DNA of 64,000 nt from positions 94,383 through 158,382 of the forward strand of contig CAPGDO010000003.1 of the NCBI GenBank assembly GCA_948616985.1, given 5' to 3'. The position numbers and the translations under genes are program-made. The DNA is from MGBC163016 sp910588905 (GTDB lineage: Bacteria > Actinomycetota > Coriobacteriia > Coriobacteriales > Eggerthellaceae). This document shows, one piece after another, positions 41,041 to 49,962 of the stretch. A model generated the notes under the pieces. That model was not told the DNA's origin. It worked only from the letters and a program-made list of their open reading frames with translations, and ran no database searches. Every line of letters starts with the position of its first letter. Position 1 is the stretch's first letter.

Positions 41041-41282
41041 GCCCCTCCCCTCTCCGATACCCCATCAAACCCCCGTTCTGCAGCGCACTATAGCCCGGAG
41101 AGATCTGCAGCCGCTACCTACGAACCATGAGAAAAAAGGGGGATATGTTTGGCGGAATCAGCAATGGCGCTCCAAGGATGCAGGGAGATATATTCGATGG
41201 GCCCCCTGGGAAGCCCATCGCCCAGAGAAGGGGTGCTCTTGCCAAGCTTCGGATAACCAACCAAGGGAAGGAGAGGATGACC

Positions 41283-41696
41283 ATGGCCAACCTCGAACGT
41301 TATGTGTCGCACTTCGTTCGCCCGAACAGCCATCAGATGACCGAGGACGGGGAGACCTTTCGCCGCAATATCTTGCTTCTGAATGGAGACGTGCTGCCGG
41401 GAGCCCCTTACTTCACCATCACCTGGTATTGCAATCCGGGGGATCCTTGCACCGACACCCACGTCCATGACTTCGACGAATACCTCGGCTTCGCCGGTTC
41501 TGACCCAGATGATCCCACGAATCTGAACGGGCGAGTCCGCTTCATGATAGACGGTGAATGGGTGACCATCGAAGAGAGCACCATCCTCTTCATCCCGGCT
41601 GGCGTCCCGCACTGTCCCTACTACATCGAGCGCGTGGATAAGCCCATCATCCACTGGTCCGGTGGCAATTCCGGAGTCTATCAACAGCTGAGATAG
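41283..41696 (+). CDS. cupin-fold protein (paralog 2 of 3)
   Basis: The product of 137 aa is almost entirely one cupin barrel. The metal set is H60, H62, E66 (HVHDFDE) and H110 (FIPAGVPH). GSDPDDPTNL follows the first block. The start at 41283 is chosen because AAGGAG lies nine nt upstream and the length then matches the paralog 56 bp downstream; the open frame extends back to 41127 but is not cupin-like. It is divergent from the MFS-reductase operon. Function unknown. Confidence 0.82.
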   Translation: MANLERYVSHFVRPNSHQMTEDGETFRRNILLLNGDVLPGAPYFTITWYCNPGDPCTDTHVHDFDEYLGFAGSDPDDPTNLNGRVRFMIDGEWVTIEESTILFIPAGVPHCPYYIERVDKPIIHWSGGNSGVYQQLR

Positions 41697-41751
41697 CACG
41701 TGGTCGGGCTCTGACCCTTTACCCTGAGCCCGTAACGAACAAGGAGGAACC

Positions 41752-42171
41752 ATGAGCGCAGCAGAGAAGTACCTCTCGACCTATTCTCTTGATTTCGACA
41801 ACATAGATGACGAAGGCGATGTCATCCGCCGCAATGTCATCCTGCTCAACTCCGACGTGATCCCCGGAGCACCCTATTTCACCCTTACCTGGTTCTTGAA
41901 GAACACCGGGATGATGCAGAAGCCCCACACCCATGATTTCGATGAGCATGTCGGGTTCGTTGGATCCGACCCCGATGACCCCACTGACCTGGGAGCCGTC
42001 GTGCGCTTCATGGTAGACGATGAATGGATCACCATGGATAAGAGCGGGGTCATCTTCATTCCTGCCGGAGTGAAGCACTGCCCCTATGTCATCGAAGAGG
42101 TCAGACGTCCTGTGATCCACTGGTCCGCCGGATCCACCGGCACCTATGCTCAGGCAGTGACCGCTTCCTGA
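41752..42171 (+). CDS. cupin-fold protein (paralog 3 of 3)
   Basis: The product of 139 aa aligns along its whole length with the preceding protein: RRN(V/I)(I/L)LLN, GAPYFTxTW, the metal set H59, H61, E65 (HTHDFDE) and H109 (FIPAGVKH), then PVIHWSAGSTGTY. AAGGAGG lies seven nt before the ATG. Tandem paralogs often form a hetero-oligomer or act on related ligands; that is an inference. A terminator with a T run follows at 42206. Confidence 0.85.
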   Translation: MSAAEKYLSTYSLDFDNIDDEGDVIRRNVILLNSDVIPGAPYFTLTWFLKNTGMMQKPHTHDFDEHVGFVGSDPDDPTDLGAVVRFMVDDEWITMDKSGVIFIPAGVKHCPYVIEEVRRPVIHWSAGSTGTYAQAVTAS

Positions 42172-42205
42172 GCTGAGCCTTCCTGACAAGGCCTTCCCTG
42201 TCTAT

Positions 42206-42231
42206 GCCCCTGGCCCTGCCGGGGGCTTTTC
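42206..42231 (+). terminator. intrinsic terminator after the cupin pair
   Basis: GCCCC (42206-42210) pairs with GGGGC (42222-42226) and is followed by TTTTCT. It ends the two-gene cupin transcript. Confidence 0.7.
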
Positions 42232-42246
42232 TATGGCGGAAGCATT

Positions 42247-42270
42247 GGGCCGAACACGTTCGGCCCCTAC
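42247..42270. repeat. GTAGGGG(C/T)CGA-type palindromic repeat
   Basis: GGGCCGAAC (42247-42255) and GTTCGGCCC (42258-42266) pair perfectly around AC, followed by CTAC-ended CCCCTAC. The sequence is nearly the same as the element at 52911-52934. Confidence 0.8.
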
Positions 42271-42313
42271 GCAGGCGACGCGTCATTCCCTCCCATGACT
42301 CCGTGCTGCTGTC

Positions 42314-43981
42314 CTACCCTTGGCTGGCAGCAACCGCCTCCATGACCGCCTCGGCCACACGTAGCCCATCGCAGGCAGCGCTCATGATGCCACCTGCATA
42401 GCCTGCGCCTTCGCCTACCGGGTAGATACCTGGATGGGAGACGGACTGGAGCGTGTCGCCATCGCGCACGATGCGCACGGGGCTGGAGCTGCGCGCCTCC
42501 ACCGCCGTCATGACCGCCTCTGGTGCGTCGAAGCCATGCAGCTTGTGGCCCATTGCCGGGATGGCCTCCTCAAGCGCAGCAGTCACGAAGGGCGGAAGCA
42601 CGCTGTGCAGATCCGTTTCTATCACATGGCGCGGATAGGTTGGCTGCACAGACCCTGAGGCCACAAGGCGCGAAGAGCCATCCTCTGGGTTCAAGAAGCT
42701 GCCCACCGTTTGCGCCGGAGCGGCGAAGCTGAAGCCTCCTACCTGGAATGCCTCCCATTCCAATGCCCGTTGGAAGCGCACGCCTGCCAATACTCCCTCT
42801 TCCAACGGGAAGTCATCGGGGCGCACCTCTACCAAGAGCGCGCTGTTCGCATTCTCTCCACTCCGCGCGTGGTCGCTCATGCCGTTCACGCAGACGCCAC
42901 CTGCCTCGCTGGCGGCAGCGACCACCTGGCCACCCGGGCACATGCAGAACGTATAGACGCCACGATCTTGTGGGGTATGCACCGCCAGCTTGTAGTCCGC
43001 TGGCGGCAACGCCGGATGGCCCGCGGAAGAGCCGTACTGGGCTTCATCGATAGCGCGCTGCGCATGCTCGATGCGCACGCCCACAGCGAAGGGCTTGCGT
43101 GCCATGGTCACACCAGCGTCATCCAGCATAGCGAAGGTGTCTCGGGCCGAATGGCCGATAGCCAGCATGAGCGCATCGGTTTCGATCTCCTCCTCGCTTC
43201 CCGTGCGAAGGTCGCGCACGGTTGCGCTGATGGTGCCGGAAGCGGTGATTCTCTGGCCCACGAGCTGAGCGGCGAAGCGCACCTCACCCCCAGCATCTTC
43301 TATCTGCCGACGCAGGTTCTTGACCACCTTCGGCAAGTAGTCTGTGCCGATATGGGGCTTCGCATCCACTAGGATATCCTCAGGCGCCCCGCAAGCTACG
43401 AACTCCTCTAGCACGAAGCGCGCGAAGGGGCTCTTCGTGCCCGTGGTCAGCTTCCCATCGGAGAACGTGCCTGCACCGCCCTCGCCGAACTGGATGTTCG
43501 ACTGCGCATCCAGCGGCCCTCCCTGCGCGAACGTGCGCACATCTTCCATGCGCTCCTCCACCGCACGGCCGCGTTCCAGAAGCAAGGGCTTGAGCCCGGC
43601 GCGCGCCAACGCCAGCGCACAGAAGAGCCCTGCAGGCCCCGCCCCCACGACGACCGGGCGCATGAAACGCGCCTTTCGCGCTGCATCCTCCAGAGAGGGG
43701 AACGTCACCGGCGCAGGCACCTTCGGCGATCCCACCTGCACGCCTTTCCTCGGATGCAATTCCGAAGGATCATCCACGCCTGCGATGTCTGCCTGCACGT
43801 TCAATACGAAATGGACGTCAGAGCGCTTTCGGGCATCTACTGCTTTACGGACGATGCGCACATCGCGCACGCGCCTCTCCGCCACGCCGAGCGCCCGCGC
43901 CACCTCGCCCAAGAGCTGCTGCTCGCGCCCGGGGAGCATCGCATCCAAGGATGCCTGTACGTTGTTCGCTTGCAGGATCAC
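42314..43981 (-). CDS. FAD-dependent dehydrogenase (COG2509-like)
   Basis: The product of 555 aa has an N-terminal domain of about 100 residues, then a Rossmann FAD-binding motif VVGAGPAGLFCALALARAG near residue 110, FSDGKLTTGTKS near 175 and a C-terminal PVGEGAGYAGGIMSAACDG block. These match the uncharacterised FAD dehydrogenase group COG2509. The start is taken as the GTG at 43981: GGAG lies six nt upstream and it overlaps the preceding stop by 4 bp. The frame open to 44203 lies inside the next gene. The reaction is not known. Confidence 0.85.
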   Translation of the reverse strand: MILQANNVQASLDAMLPGREQQLLGEVARALGVAERRVRDVRIVRKAVDARKRSDVHFVLNVQADIAGVDDPSELHPRKGVQVGSPKVPAPVTFPSLEDAARKARFMRPVVVGAGPAGLFCALALARAGLKPLLLERGRAVEERMEDVRTFAQGGPLDAQSNIQFGEGGAGTFSDGKLTTGTKSPFARFVLEEFVACGAPEDILVDAKPHIGTDYLPKVVKNLRRQIEDAGGEVRFAAQLVGQRITASGTISATVRDLRTGSEEEIETDALMLAIGHSARDTFAMLDDAGVTMARKPFAVGVRIEHAQRAIDEAQYGSSAGHPALPPADYKLAVHTPQDRGVYTFCMCPGGQVVAAASEAGGVCVNGMSDHARSGENANSALLVEVRPDDFPLEEGVLAGVRFQRALEWEAFQVGGFSFAAPAQTVGSFLNPEDGSSRLVASGSVQPTYPRHVIETDLHSVLPPFVTAALEEAIPAMGHKLHGFDAPEAVMTAVEARSSSPVRIVRDGDTLQSVSHPGIYPVGEGAGYAGGIMSAACDGLRVAEAVMEAVAASQG

Positions 43982-45201
43982 ACCAAGCTCCAACCCGCCA
44001 ACATGCCGGTAGCGAATGCCCAGTGCAGATTGAAGCCCCCACAGGCGCCGTCCATATCCAATGCCTCTCCCAGGACATGCAGCCCAGGAACGGCCTTGGC
44101 TTCCAGCGTTTCCAGATCGAAGGCATCCAATGAGAAGCCACCCCGATGCACTTGGCAGAGCTCCGCATCCCCCATGTCCTTGACAGGCAGGTCGAAGGCG
44201 CACGAACGCTCAGCCAACCGGGCGGCGCTCTCCTCCGTTGCCTCTTCGGCCCCTTCCAGCCCCAGGCTCTTCAGCACCTGATCGGCCACCAGGGGCAGCA
44301 CCGCCCCTTGGAGTAGCTCGAAGTTCGAAGGCGCCTTCGCCATGACCTGAGAGAGGGTCTTGAGCCGTGAACCCATAAGAGCGCAGGGGTCAGCCTCATC
44401 CGGCAGGAGATCCAAGCGGATCGCATCCCCCGGCTGCGCCGAACGGGACAGGTTGAAGATGGCGATACCGGACACGCCGTACTTGCGGAAGAGGACCTCT
44501 CCTCGCTCCTCCGCCAAGCGCGCACCCTGTCGCAGCAAGCTTGCGCTGCAGCGGACGCGGACGTTATCCAAGGGACGGGTGAACCGGTTATCCGTCATCA
44601 ACGGACCGAGGATAGGCGTGGGCTGAGCATAGGGAAGGAGCCCGTCAAGGCCTAAGGGTCCCGCCGCGCCTCCCGCTGCCAGCACAGCCTTCCGAACGCG
44701 TATCAGTTCCCCTCCTTGAAGGTGCACGGTGAAATGAGAGCGATCGGTCTTCGGAGGGACGATACACTCCACCGGCGCCGAGAGGCGAACCTCCACGCCG
44801 AACCGGAGCAAGGGGGAGCGGAGCACATCCAGCACCACGCTGGCCTTGTTCGCCAACGGATACAGCCGCCCCTCGGCTTCCTCCCGCCAGATCAGCCCCA
44901 ACCGTTCGAAGAAGCCCACCACGGGGTTCACCGATGCAGGGAGCCACGCTGAGCGCTCATCCAACGCCTCAGCAACCGCCTTGAACCCGTGAGGATCGTT
45001 GTACGCCTCAGGTCGGATATCCGCGTTGGAGAAGTTGCAGCGGCCATTGCCCGAGCGCAGGATGGGACGGCCGATCTTGTCCGCCGCCTCGAGGATGATG
45101 ATAGAAGGAAGCTCCCGGCCTGCGCGCAATGCGCCCTCGCAGGCTGCCACGGCGCACACGAGGCCCGATGCCCCTCCTCCTATGATGGCGATATCATGCA
45201 T
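43978..45201 (-). CDS. HI0933/YhiN-family flavoprotein
   Basis: The product of 407 aa begins MHDIAIIGGGASGLVCAVAA (the FAD dinucleotide motif), has GRPILRSGNGRCNFSN near residue 45, and ends with DMDGACGGFNLHWAFATG. These are the marks of the HI0933/YhiN/BaiN flavoprotein family, some of whose members take part in bile-acid or other reductions. Its stop overlaps the start of the COG2509-like gene, so the two are co-translated. The reaction is unknown. Confidence 0.88.
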   Translation of the reverse strand: MHDIAIIGGGASGLVCAVAACEGALRAGRELPSIIILEAADKIGRPILRSGNGRCNFSNADIRPEAYNDPHGFKAVAEALDERSAWLPASVNPVVGFFERLGLIWREEAEGRLYPLANKASVVLDVLRSPLLRFGVEVRLSAPVECIVPPKTDRSHFTVHLQGGELIRVRKAVLAAGGAAGPLGLDGLLPYAQPTPILGPLMTDNRFTRPLDNVRVRCSASLLRQGARLAEERGEVLFRKYGVSGIAIFNLSRSAQPGDAIRLDLLPDEADPCALMGSRLKTLSQVMAKAPSNFELLQGAVLPLVADQVLKSLGLEGAEEATEESAARLAERSCAFDLPVKDMGDAELCQVHRGGFSLDAFDLETLEAKAVPGLHVLGEALDMDGACGGFNLHWAFATGMLAGWSLV

Positions 45202-45243
45202 AGGAGAGACCGATCGAGCTCAGCTCGATGATGCATCCCCTGG

Positions 45244-46671
45244 TCACTTGGATGCCACTTGGGGAATGGGGTCCGTATCCTCTTCGTCCAGGTTATCCTC
45301 ATAGACATAGTGCTTCGTCTCGCGGGCGATCATGCCCGAGAGCAGGAGCACCACGATGATATTCGGCACCGCCATGAGCGCATTGGTGATATCGGAGATA
45401 GACCAGACCAGGTCTCCCACTCCAATGGCACCCAAGAATGCCACCACCAGATAGAGCACCTGATAGGGACGGATGGCGTAATGCCCGAAGAGGTAGGTGA
45501 TGCAGCGGTTGCCATAATAGGACCAACCCAGGATGGTGGAGTAGGCGAACAGGATCATGCCCACCACCAGGATAGGCGTACCGATATAGGGGATCTCAGC
45601 GAAGGCAGCGCTGGTGAGCTCAGCCCCGGCCGTGATGCTCCCCGACATGACCTGCTGCTGCAAGTCAGCATTGCCCAGCATGGTGGACACCAGCACCAGG
45701 CCAGTGAGGGCGCACACGATGACGGTATCCCAGAACGTGCCCGTCATGGAAACAAGAGCCTGCCGAGCCGGATTGCGGGTGGAGGCAGCCGAGGCCACGA
45801 TAGGCGCGGAACCCAAGCCGGACTCGTTCGAGAACAGGCCGCGGGCGCAACCGTACTGCATGGCGATCATGACCCCTGAACCCAGAGCACCGCCGAAGGC
45901 AGCCTTCGGCGTGAACGCGCACTCCAGGATCAGGCAGAGCGCGGGCCACACATAGGCCCAATTGATACACAGGATGATGATGCAGCCGATGGTATAGGCA
46001 ATGGCCATGAACGGCACCAGCTTCTCGCACACCCGGGAGATGACCTTCACGCCCCCAAGCACCACCAGGCCCACCAACACCACGATGGCAAGGCCCATGG
46101 CCCACTCGGGCACACCGGGGATGTTGGTGGTGACCACCGAGGTCATGGCCTGAGACTGCACCGCAGCGCCGATCCCGAAGGAGGCGATGGCTGCCAGGAG
46201 CGCAAAGGCACCTGCCCCCAAGAGCGCCCACCAGGGAATGGAGCCGTCTTTGCGCTGGAACGCCCTGCGCCACGCGTACATGGCGCCACCCAGCATGTTG
46301 CCGTTATGGTCTTTGACGCGATACTTCACCGCTGCGAAGGTCTCTGAGTACTTCGTGGCTATGCCGAAGACGCCGGTGATCCACATCCAGAAGATGGCTC
46401 CCGGACCACCCGCCATGATGGCCGTGCCCACGCCCACGATGTTGCCCGTGCCGATGGTAGCGGAAAGGGCAGTGCATAAGGCACCGAACTGGCTGATATC
46501 ACCGGGTGCGTTCGGGTCCTTGGTGACAGAGAGCTTGATGCCCCGCCCCAGCTTGCGCTGGATGAAGCCGGTCCTGAACGTCAGGAATACGTGAGCCCCC
46601 AACAAGAGGACCAGCATGGGAATGCCCCATACGAAATCATCTATGGCACCTATGATCTCTTGAATATCCAT
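45244..46671 (-). CDS. alanine/glycine:cation symporter (AGCS family)
   Basis: The product of 475 aa is a Na+- or H+-coupled amino-acid carrier with about ten to eleven membrane helices. Family markers are GIPMLVLLLGAHVFLTFRTGF near residue 15, ALCTALSATIGTGNIVGVGTAI near 65 and NESGLGSAPIVASAA near 280. It is a single-gene unit between a flavoprotein gene and DUF1292, and fits the amino-acid-based metabolism usual in Coriobacteriia. Confidence 0.93.
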   Translation of the reverse strand: MDIQEIIGAIDDFVWGIPMLVLLLGAHVFLTFRTGFIQRKLGRGIKLSVTKDPNAPGDISQFGALCTALSATIGTGNIVGVGTAIMAGGPGAIFWMWITGVFGIATKYSETFAAVKYRVKDHNGNMLGGAMYAWRRAFQRKDGSIPWWALLGAGAFALLAAIASFGIGAAVQSQAMTSVVTTNIPGVPEWAMGLAIVVLVGLVVLGGVKVISRVCEKLVPFMAIAYTIGCIIILCINWAYVWPALCLILECAFTPKAAFGGALGSGVMIAMQYGCARGLFSNESGLGSAPIVASAASTRNPARQALVSMTGTFWDTVIVCALTGLVLVSTMLGNADLQQQVMSGSITAGAELTSAAFAEIPYIGTPILVVGMILFAYSTILGWSYYGNRCITYLFGHYAIRPYQVLYLVVAFLGAIGVGDLVWSISDITNALMAVPNIIVVLLLSGMIARETKHYVYEDNLDEEDTDPIPQVASK

Positions 46672-46740
46672 CGATCATCCCTCATTCGCGAAGTGCTTTA
46701 CCGGACTAAAGCTACCCGATTATATTTCTGAGGGATGTAA

Positions 46741-46760
46741 CGCCGCCATTAACTTCGGCG
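46741..46760 (-). terminator. weak hairpin after the DUF1292 gene
   Basis: CGCCG (46741-46745) pairs with CGGCG (46756-46760) and is followed on the minus strand by TTAC. It may end the secDF-DUF1292 transcript. Confidence 0.35.
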
Positions 46761-46789
46761 AAGGGCGTCTGCGATGCCCGACAGCAAGA

Positions 46790-47122
46790 TCATGCGAACT
46801 GGTACAGATCCTTAGTGGCCGTTTGGAACTTCTCGTAGGCGCACTGAGCAAGCTCCTCATCCTCTACCAGCTCAAAGCTCTCAGGGATGCCGTCCTCATC
46901 GGTCTCAAGGACCTCCAGCACGATGACCTCCCCGGAAGAGAGGGCCGGATGGCCCTCATCCACCGGGAAGAAGAACCCGTACTCACGCCCGTCTAGGATG
47001 ACGATCCCCAGGAACTCCAGGTTGACCGTCTCTCCTGCCTCATCCTGGAAGACGAGGGTCACCCCCTCTTCCGCAGGCGGGCAGAAATCAGGATGACTGC
47101 CTTCGCGCACCGACGCCGTCAT
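46790..47122 (-). CDS. DUF1292-family protein
   Basis: The product of 110 aa is small, acidic and cytoplasmic. The pattern VTLVFQDEAGETVNLEFLGI, then EYGFFFPVDEG and EVLETDEDG, followed by LVEDEELAQCAYEKF, matches the DUF1292 family of uncharacterised proteins. Its ATG overlaps the secDF stop by one base, so it is translationally coupled to secDF. No function is established for the family. Confidence 0.85.
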   Translation of the reverse strand: MTASVREGSHPDFCPPAEEGVTLVFQDEAGETVNLEFLGIVILDGREYGFFFPVDEGHPALSSGEVIVLEVLETDEDGIPESFELVEDEELAQCAYEKFQTATKDLYQFA

Positions 47123-49893
47123 CAGGCATCACCCTTGTCCTTCGGCTTGTTGGGACGCCGAACATCCTTCGGTCCCCTCTTGTGCTTGCTGGTGGGGAGC
47201 CCGTAATGGTTGCGGCTCTGCTTGTGGTCCTGCTTTCCAAGCTGCGCCTCTGCTTCCGCCTCAGCCGAAGCAGCATCATCCGCCCCCGCCGTGCGCTCTG
47301 CCACGGTCGTGACCTTCTTCTCCGCCTCAAGGCGAGCCACGGGCACCTGGACGATGCCGGTGGTATAGGCAGCGTCGAAGGAGAACAGGCCTATCTGCGA
47401 ACCGTACTTCTTCGCCAGCTTCGCATAGCGCTTCTCGCGCGTCTTCCACATGCTGTAGAGCGGCGTTGCCACGGCGATGGAGGAATAGGAACCGGCTACC
47501 AGGCCGATGACCATGGCGAAGGCGAAGTCCTTCAAGGTCTCACCGCCGAAGAAGAGCATGGCCAGCACCGGCACCAACGACGTGAGCGTGGTATTGATGG
47601 TGCGCACGAACACCTGGTTCATGGAGTGGTTGGCCATGGTCATGAAGGTACAGCGGATGTTCTCCGCCTTCATGTTGTCGTTGATGCGATGGAACACGAC
47701 CACCGTGTCATAGAGCGAATAGCCTAGGATGGTGAGCAACGCTGCGATGGTGTTGGGGTTCACCTCGCGGCCCACCAAGGCATAGATACCCATGACCAGG
47801 ATCAGGTCATGCAAGAGCGTGACCACGGCGATGACGCCCATCTTGTATTCGAACCGGATGCCTATGTAGATGATGATGAGCACCAATGATACGCAGAAGG
47901 CCAAAAGCGACGAATTGATGACGCTCGTGCCCCAGTCAGGACCGATGGTGTCAACACCCACATCTTGGCTGGCGATGCCCAGCTTCTCAGCCACATCATT
48001 GGCCTTGGCATTCATATCAGCAGCATCGGCATTGGCCGTGCGCACCAGGAAGCCGTTCTCGCCGGACGTCACCGTAGTCTGGATGGACACATCCTCCTCA
48101 CCCAGCTCCGCGAAGGCAGAGCGCAGGTCATCGGTGGTGATGTCTCCCGTATTCGTGTAGGTGACCGAAGAGCCGCCCACGAACTCGATGCCGAAGTTGA
48201 AACCCTTGAAGCCCATGACCGCCAAGCAGGCCACCATGGCGACCGCAGCGATGGAGAGGAATACCTTGCGCACGCCCAGGAAGTTGATGTCACGCTTGAG
48301 GAAGCGGCCCCGGATCTTCTTCTGGGCGTCCTTTGCTACCGCCTTGCCCTTCGCTAACCCGTTGCGCTCCTCCAGGACCTCCAGCGACTCCTCCGGATCC
48401 ACCTGCTCAGCCGTCTCAGCCTCAGCCACGGAGACGCCTTCGGCCTCTGCCAGCTCACGGTAGCCCGCTGCTGCCGCTTCACAATCCTTGATGCCCCAGA
48501 AACCCGGGTGCTTCGCGATGGACCGCGGTGCCAGCAGGCGGATGAGCGGCGCCTTGAACAAGAGCATCATGGCGATATCGCAGAAGATGCCCAGAGAAAG
48601 CGTCAGACCGAAGCCCTTGACCCCAGCACTCGCCAAGAAGAAGAGGCAGAGAGCGGAGACCAGGGTGACGGAGTCAGCGTCAATGGAGGTGAGGATGGCG
48701 TGCTTCACACCGGACTGGCTGGCAGCACGCACGCTCTTGCCCATGCGGATCTCCTCGCGGAAGCGCTCCACGGTGAGGATGGAGGAGTCGGCCGCCATAC
48801 CGATGGTGAGCACGATGCCCGCGATGCCCGCCAGGGACAGGCTGAACAGCCCGAAGGCGGAGAGCGCCGCCAGGATGCCCAGATAGATGATGGCGAACAC
48901 CAGCATGGCGCTGGCGGTGATGATGCCCAGGCCCTTATAGAAGAACAGCAGGTACAGCATGACCAGGGCCAAGCCGATAAGCACCACGATGAGGCCTGCA
49001 TAGAGTGCATCCTGGCCCAAGGTGGGGCCTACCACCTGGCTGGTGGAGAATTCGAAGTTCACCGGCAGCGAACCGCTTTCCAGAACAGCCTGGAATGCCT
49101 TGGCCTCATCCGCAGAATAGTTGCCGGTGATGGAGACATTGCCATCGGAGATGATGGACTGCACCGCTGGGGCGCTCTCCACGTTGTTGTCCAGCAGGAT
49201 GACGATCTGACCCTGTGTGACCACCAGATCACGCGTGGCCTCAGCGAAGGCCTCGGTGGCCTTCTGGTCAAGATCCAGATTCACGGCGTAGTAGGCGCTC
49301 GTCTGGCTGGCACGGTCTACCGTCACTCGCTCCAAGCTATCTCCGGTGAACATGGTGGTATAGATGCTGGGATCCACCTTGAGTTCTTTGCCCTCTTCAG
49401 CCGGGAAGGAATAGCCGAAGTCATCCTTGATGGTGGCGAATTCCCCGTAGTTGCCATTCTGGATCTCTTGGACCACCTGGTCATCCGTGAAGGAATCCAG
49501 ACGTGCGAAGGCCAACTGACCCGTGGACCCGATGGTCTCCAAAGCCTGTTCGGCATCCTCCAGACCAGGGATCTGCACGAGGATCTGGTCAGTCCCCTGC
49601 ACCTGAACGGTGGCCTCAGAGGCACCGAGGGCATTCACGCGGTTCTCGATGATGGTGCGCGCAAGCTCCATGTCCTCCGTCGTGACCTCTTGGCCCTCAT
49701 CAGGGTTGGCCGACAGCACCACAGATAGGCCGCCCCGGATATCCAAGCCTTGGGTGATCTTGTCTTGGGGAGGCGTGAACAGGATGATGGACCCGATGAT
49801 CAGCAGGGCTGAGATGACCAGAAGCCAGATATTGCGGCGCTCCTTCGTCCGCACCGGCTTCTTCTTCGGCGTCTTCGCGCGCTCTAGTGCCAT
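47122..49893 (-). CDS. secDF: fused protein translocase subunit SecD-SecF
   Basis: The product of 923 aa joins SecD and SecF, which use proton motive force to help the Sec channel release secreted proteins. The SecD half has QGLDIRGGLSVVLSA near residue 57 and the VLTIGMAADSSILTVERFREE helix near 390. The SecF half starts near 540 with FNFGIEFVGGSSVTY and includes TILGYSLYDTVVVFHRI. Between them is an acidic linker of about 70 residues, and the C terminus adds a ~100-aa Lys/Ala-rich tail. The start at 49893 has AAGGAG nine nt upstream. No yajC lies between it and tgt, unlike the common order. Confidence 0.95.
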   Translation of the reverse strand: MALERAKTPKKKPVRTKERRNIWLLVISALLIIGSIILFTPPQDKITQGLDIRGGLSVVLSANPDEGQEVTTEDMELARTIIENRVNALGASEATVQVQGTDQILVQIPGLEDAEQALETIGSTGQLAFARLDSFTDDQVVQEIQNGNYGEFATIKDDFGYSFPAEEGKELKVDPSIYTTMFTGDSLERVTVDRASQTSAYYAVNLDLDQKATEAFAEATRDLVVTQGQIVILLDNNVESAPAVQSIISDGNVSITGNYSADEAKAFQAVLESGSLPVNFEFSTSQVVGPTLGQDALYAGLIVVLIGLALVMLYLLFFYKGLGIITASAMLVFAIIYLGILAALSAFGLFSLSLAGIAGIVLTIGMAADSSILTVERFREEIRMGKSVRAASQSGVKHAILTSIDADSVTLVSALCLFFLASAGVKGFGLTLSLGIFCDIAMMLLFKAPLIRLLAPRSIAKHPGFWGIKDCEAAAAGYRELAEAEGVSVAEAETAEQVDPEESLEVLEERNGLAKGKAVAKDAQKKIRGRFLKRDINFLGVRKVFLSIAAVAMVACLAVMGFKGFNFGIEFVGGSSVTYTNTGDITTDDLRSAFAELGEEDVSIQTTVTSGENGFLVRTANADAADMNAKANDVAEKLGIASQDVGVDTIGPDWGTSVINSSLLAFCVSLVLIIIYIGIRFEYKMGVIAVVTLLHDLILVMGIYALVGREVNPNTIAALLTILGYSLYDTVVVFHRINDNMKAENIRCTFMTMANHSMNQVFVRTINTTLTSLVPVLAMLFFGGETLKDFAFAMVIGLVAGSYSSIAVATPLYSMWKTREKRYAKLAKKYGSQIGLFSFDAAYTTGIVQVPVARLEAEKKVTTVAERTAGADDAASAEAEAEAQLGKQDHKQSRNHYGLPTSKHKRGPKDVRRPNKPKDKGDA

Positions 49894-49962
49894 GGAAGCT
49901 TGCTCCTTAGATCGCATTTGCGCATTTTTGCAGTAACTTCAGTATTCTGCCACAACTCAGAC

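Noticed and set aside
42206..42290. CRISPR-like repeats near 42.2 and 52.9 kb
   Set aside because: The similar palindromes are single or paired with a 23-bp gap, without regular spacers or cas genes.
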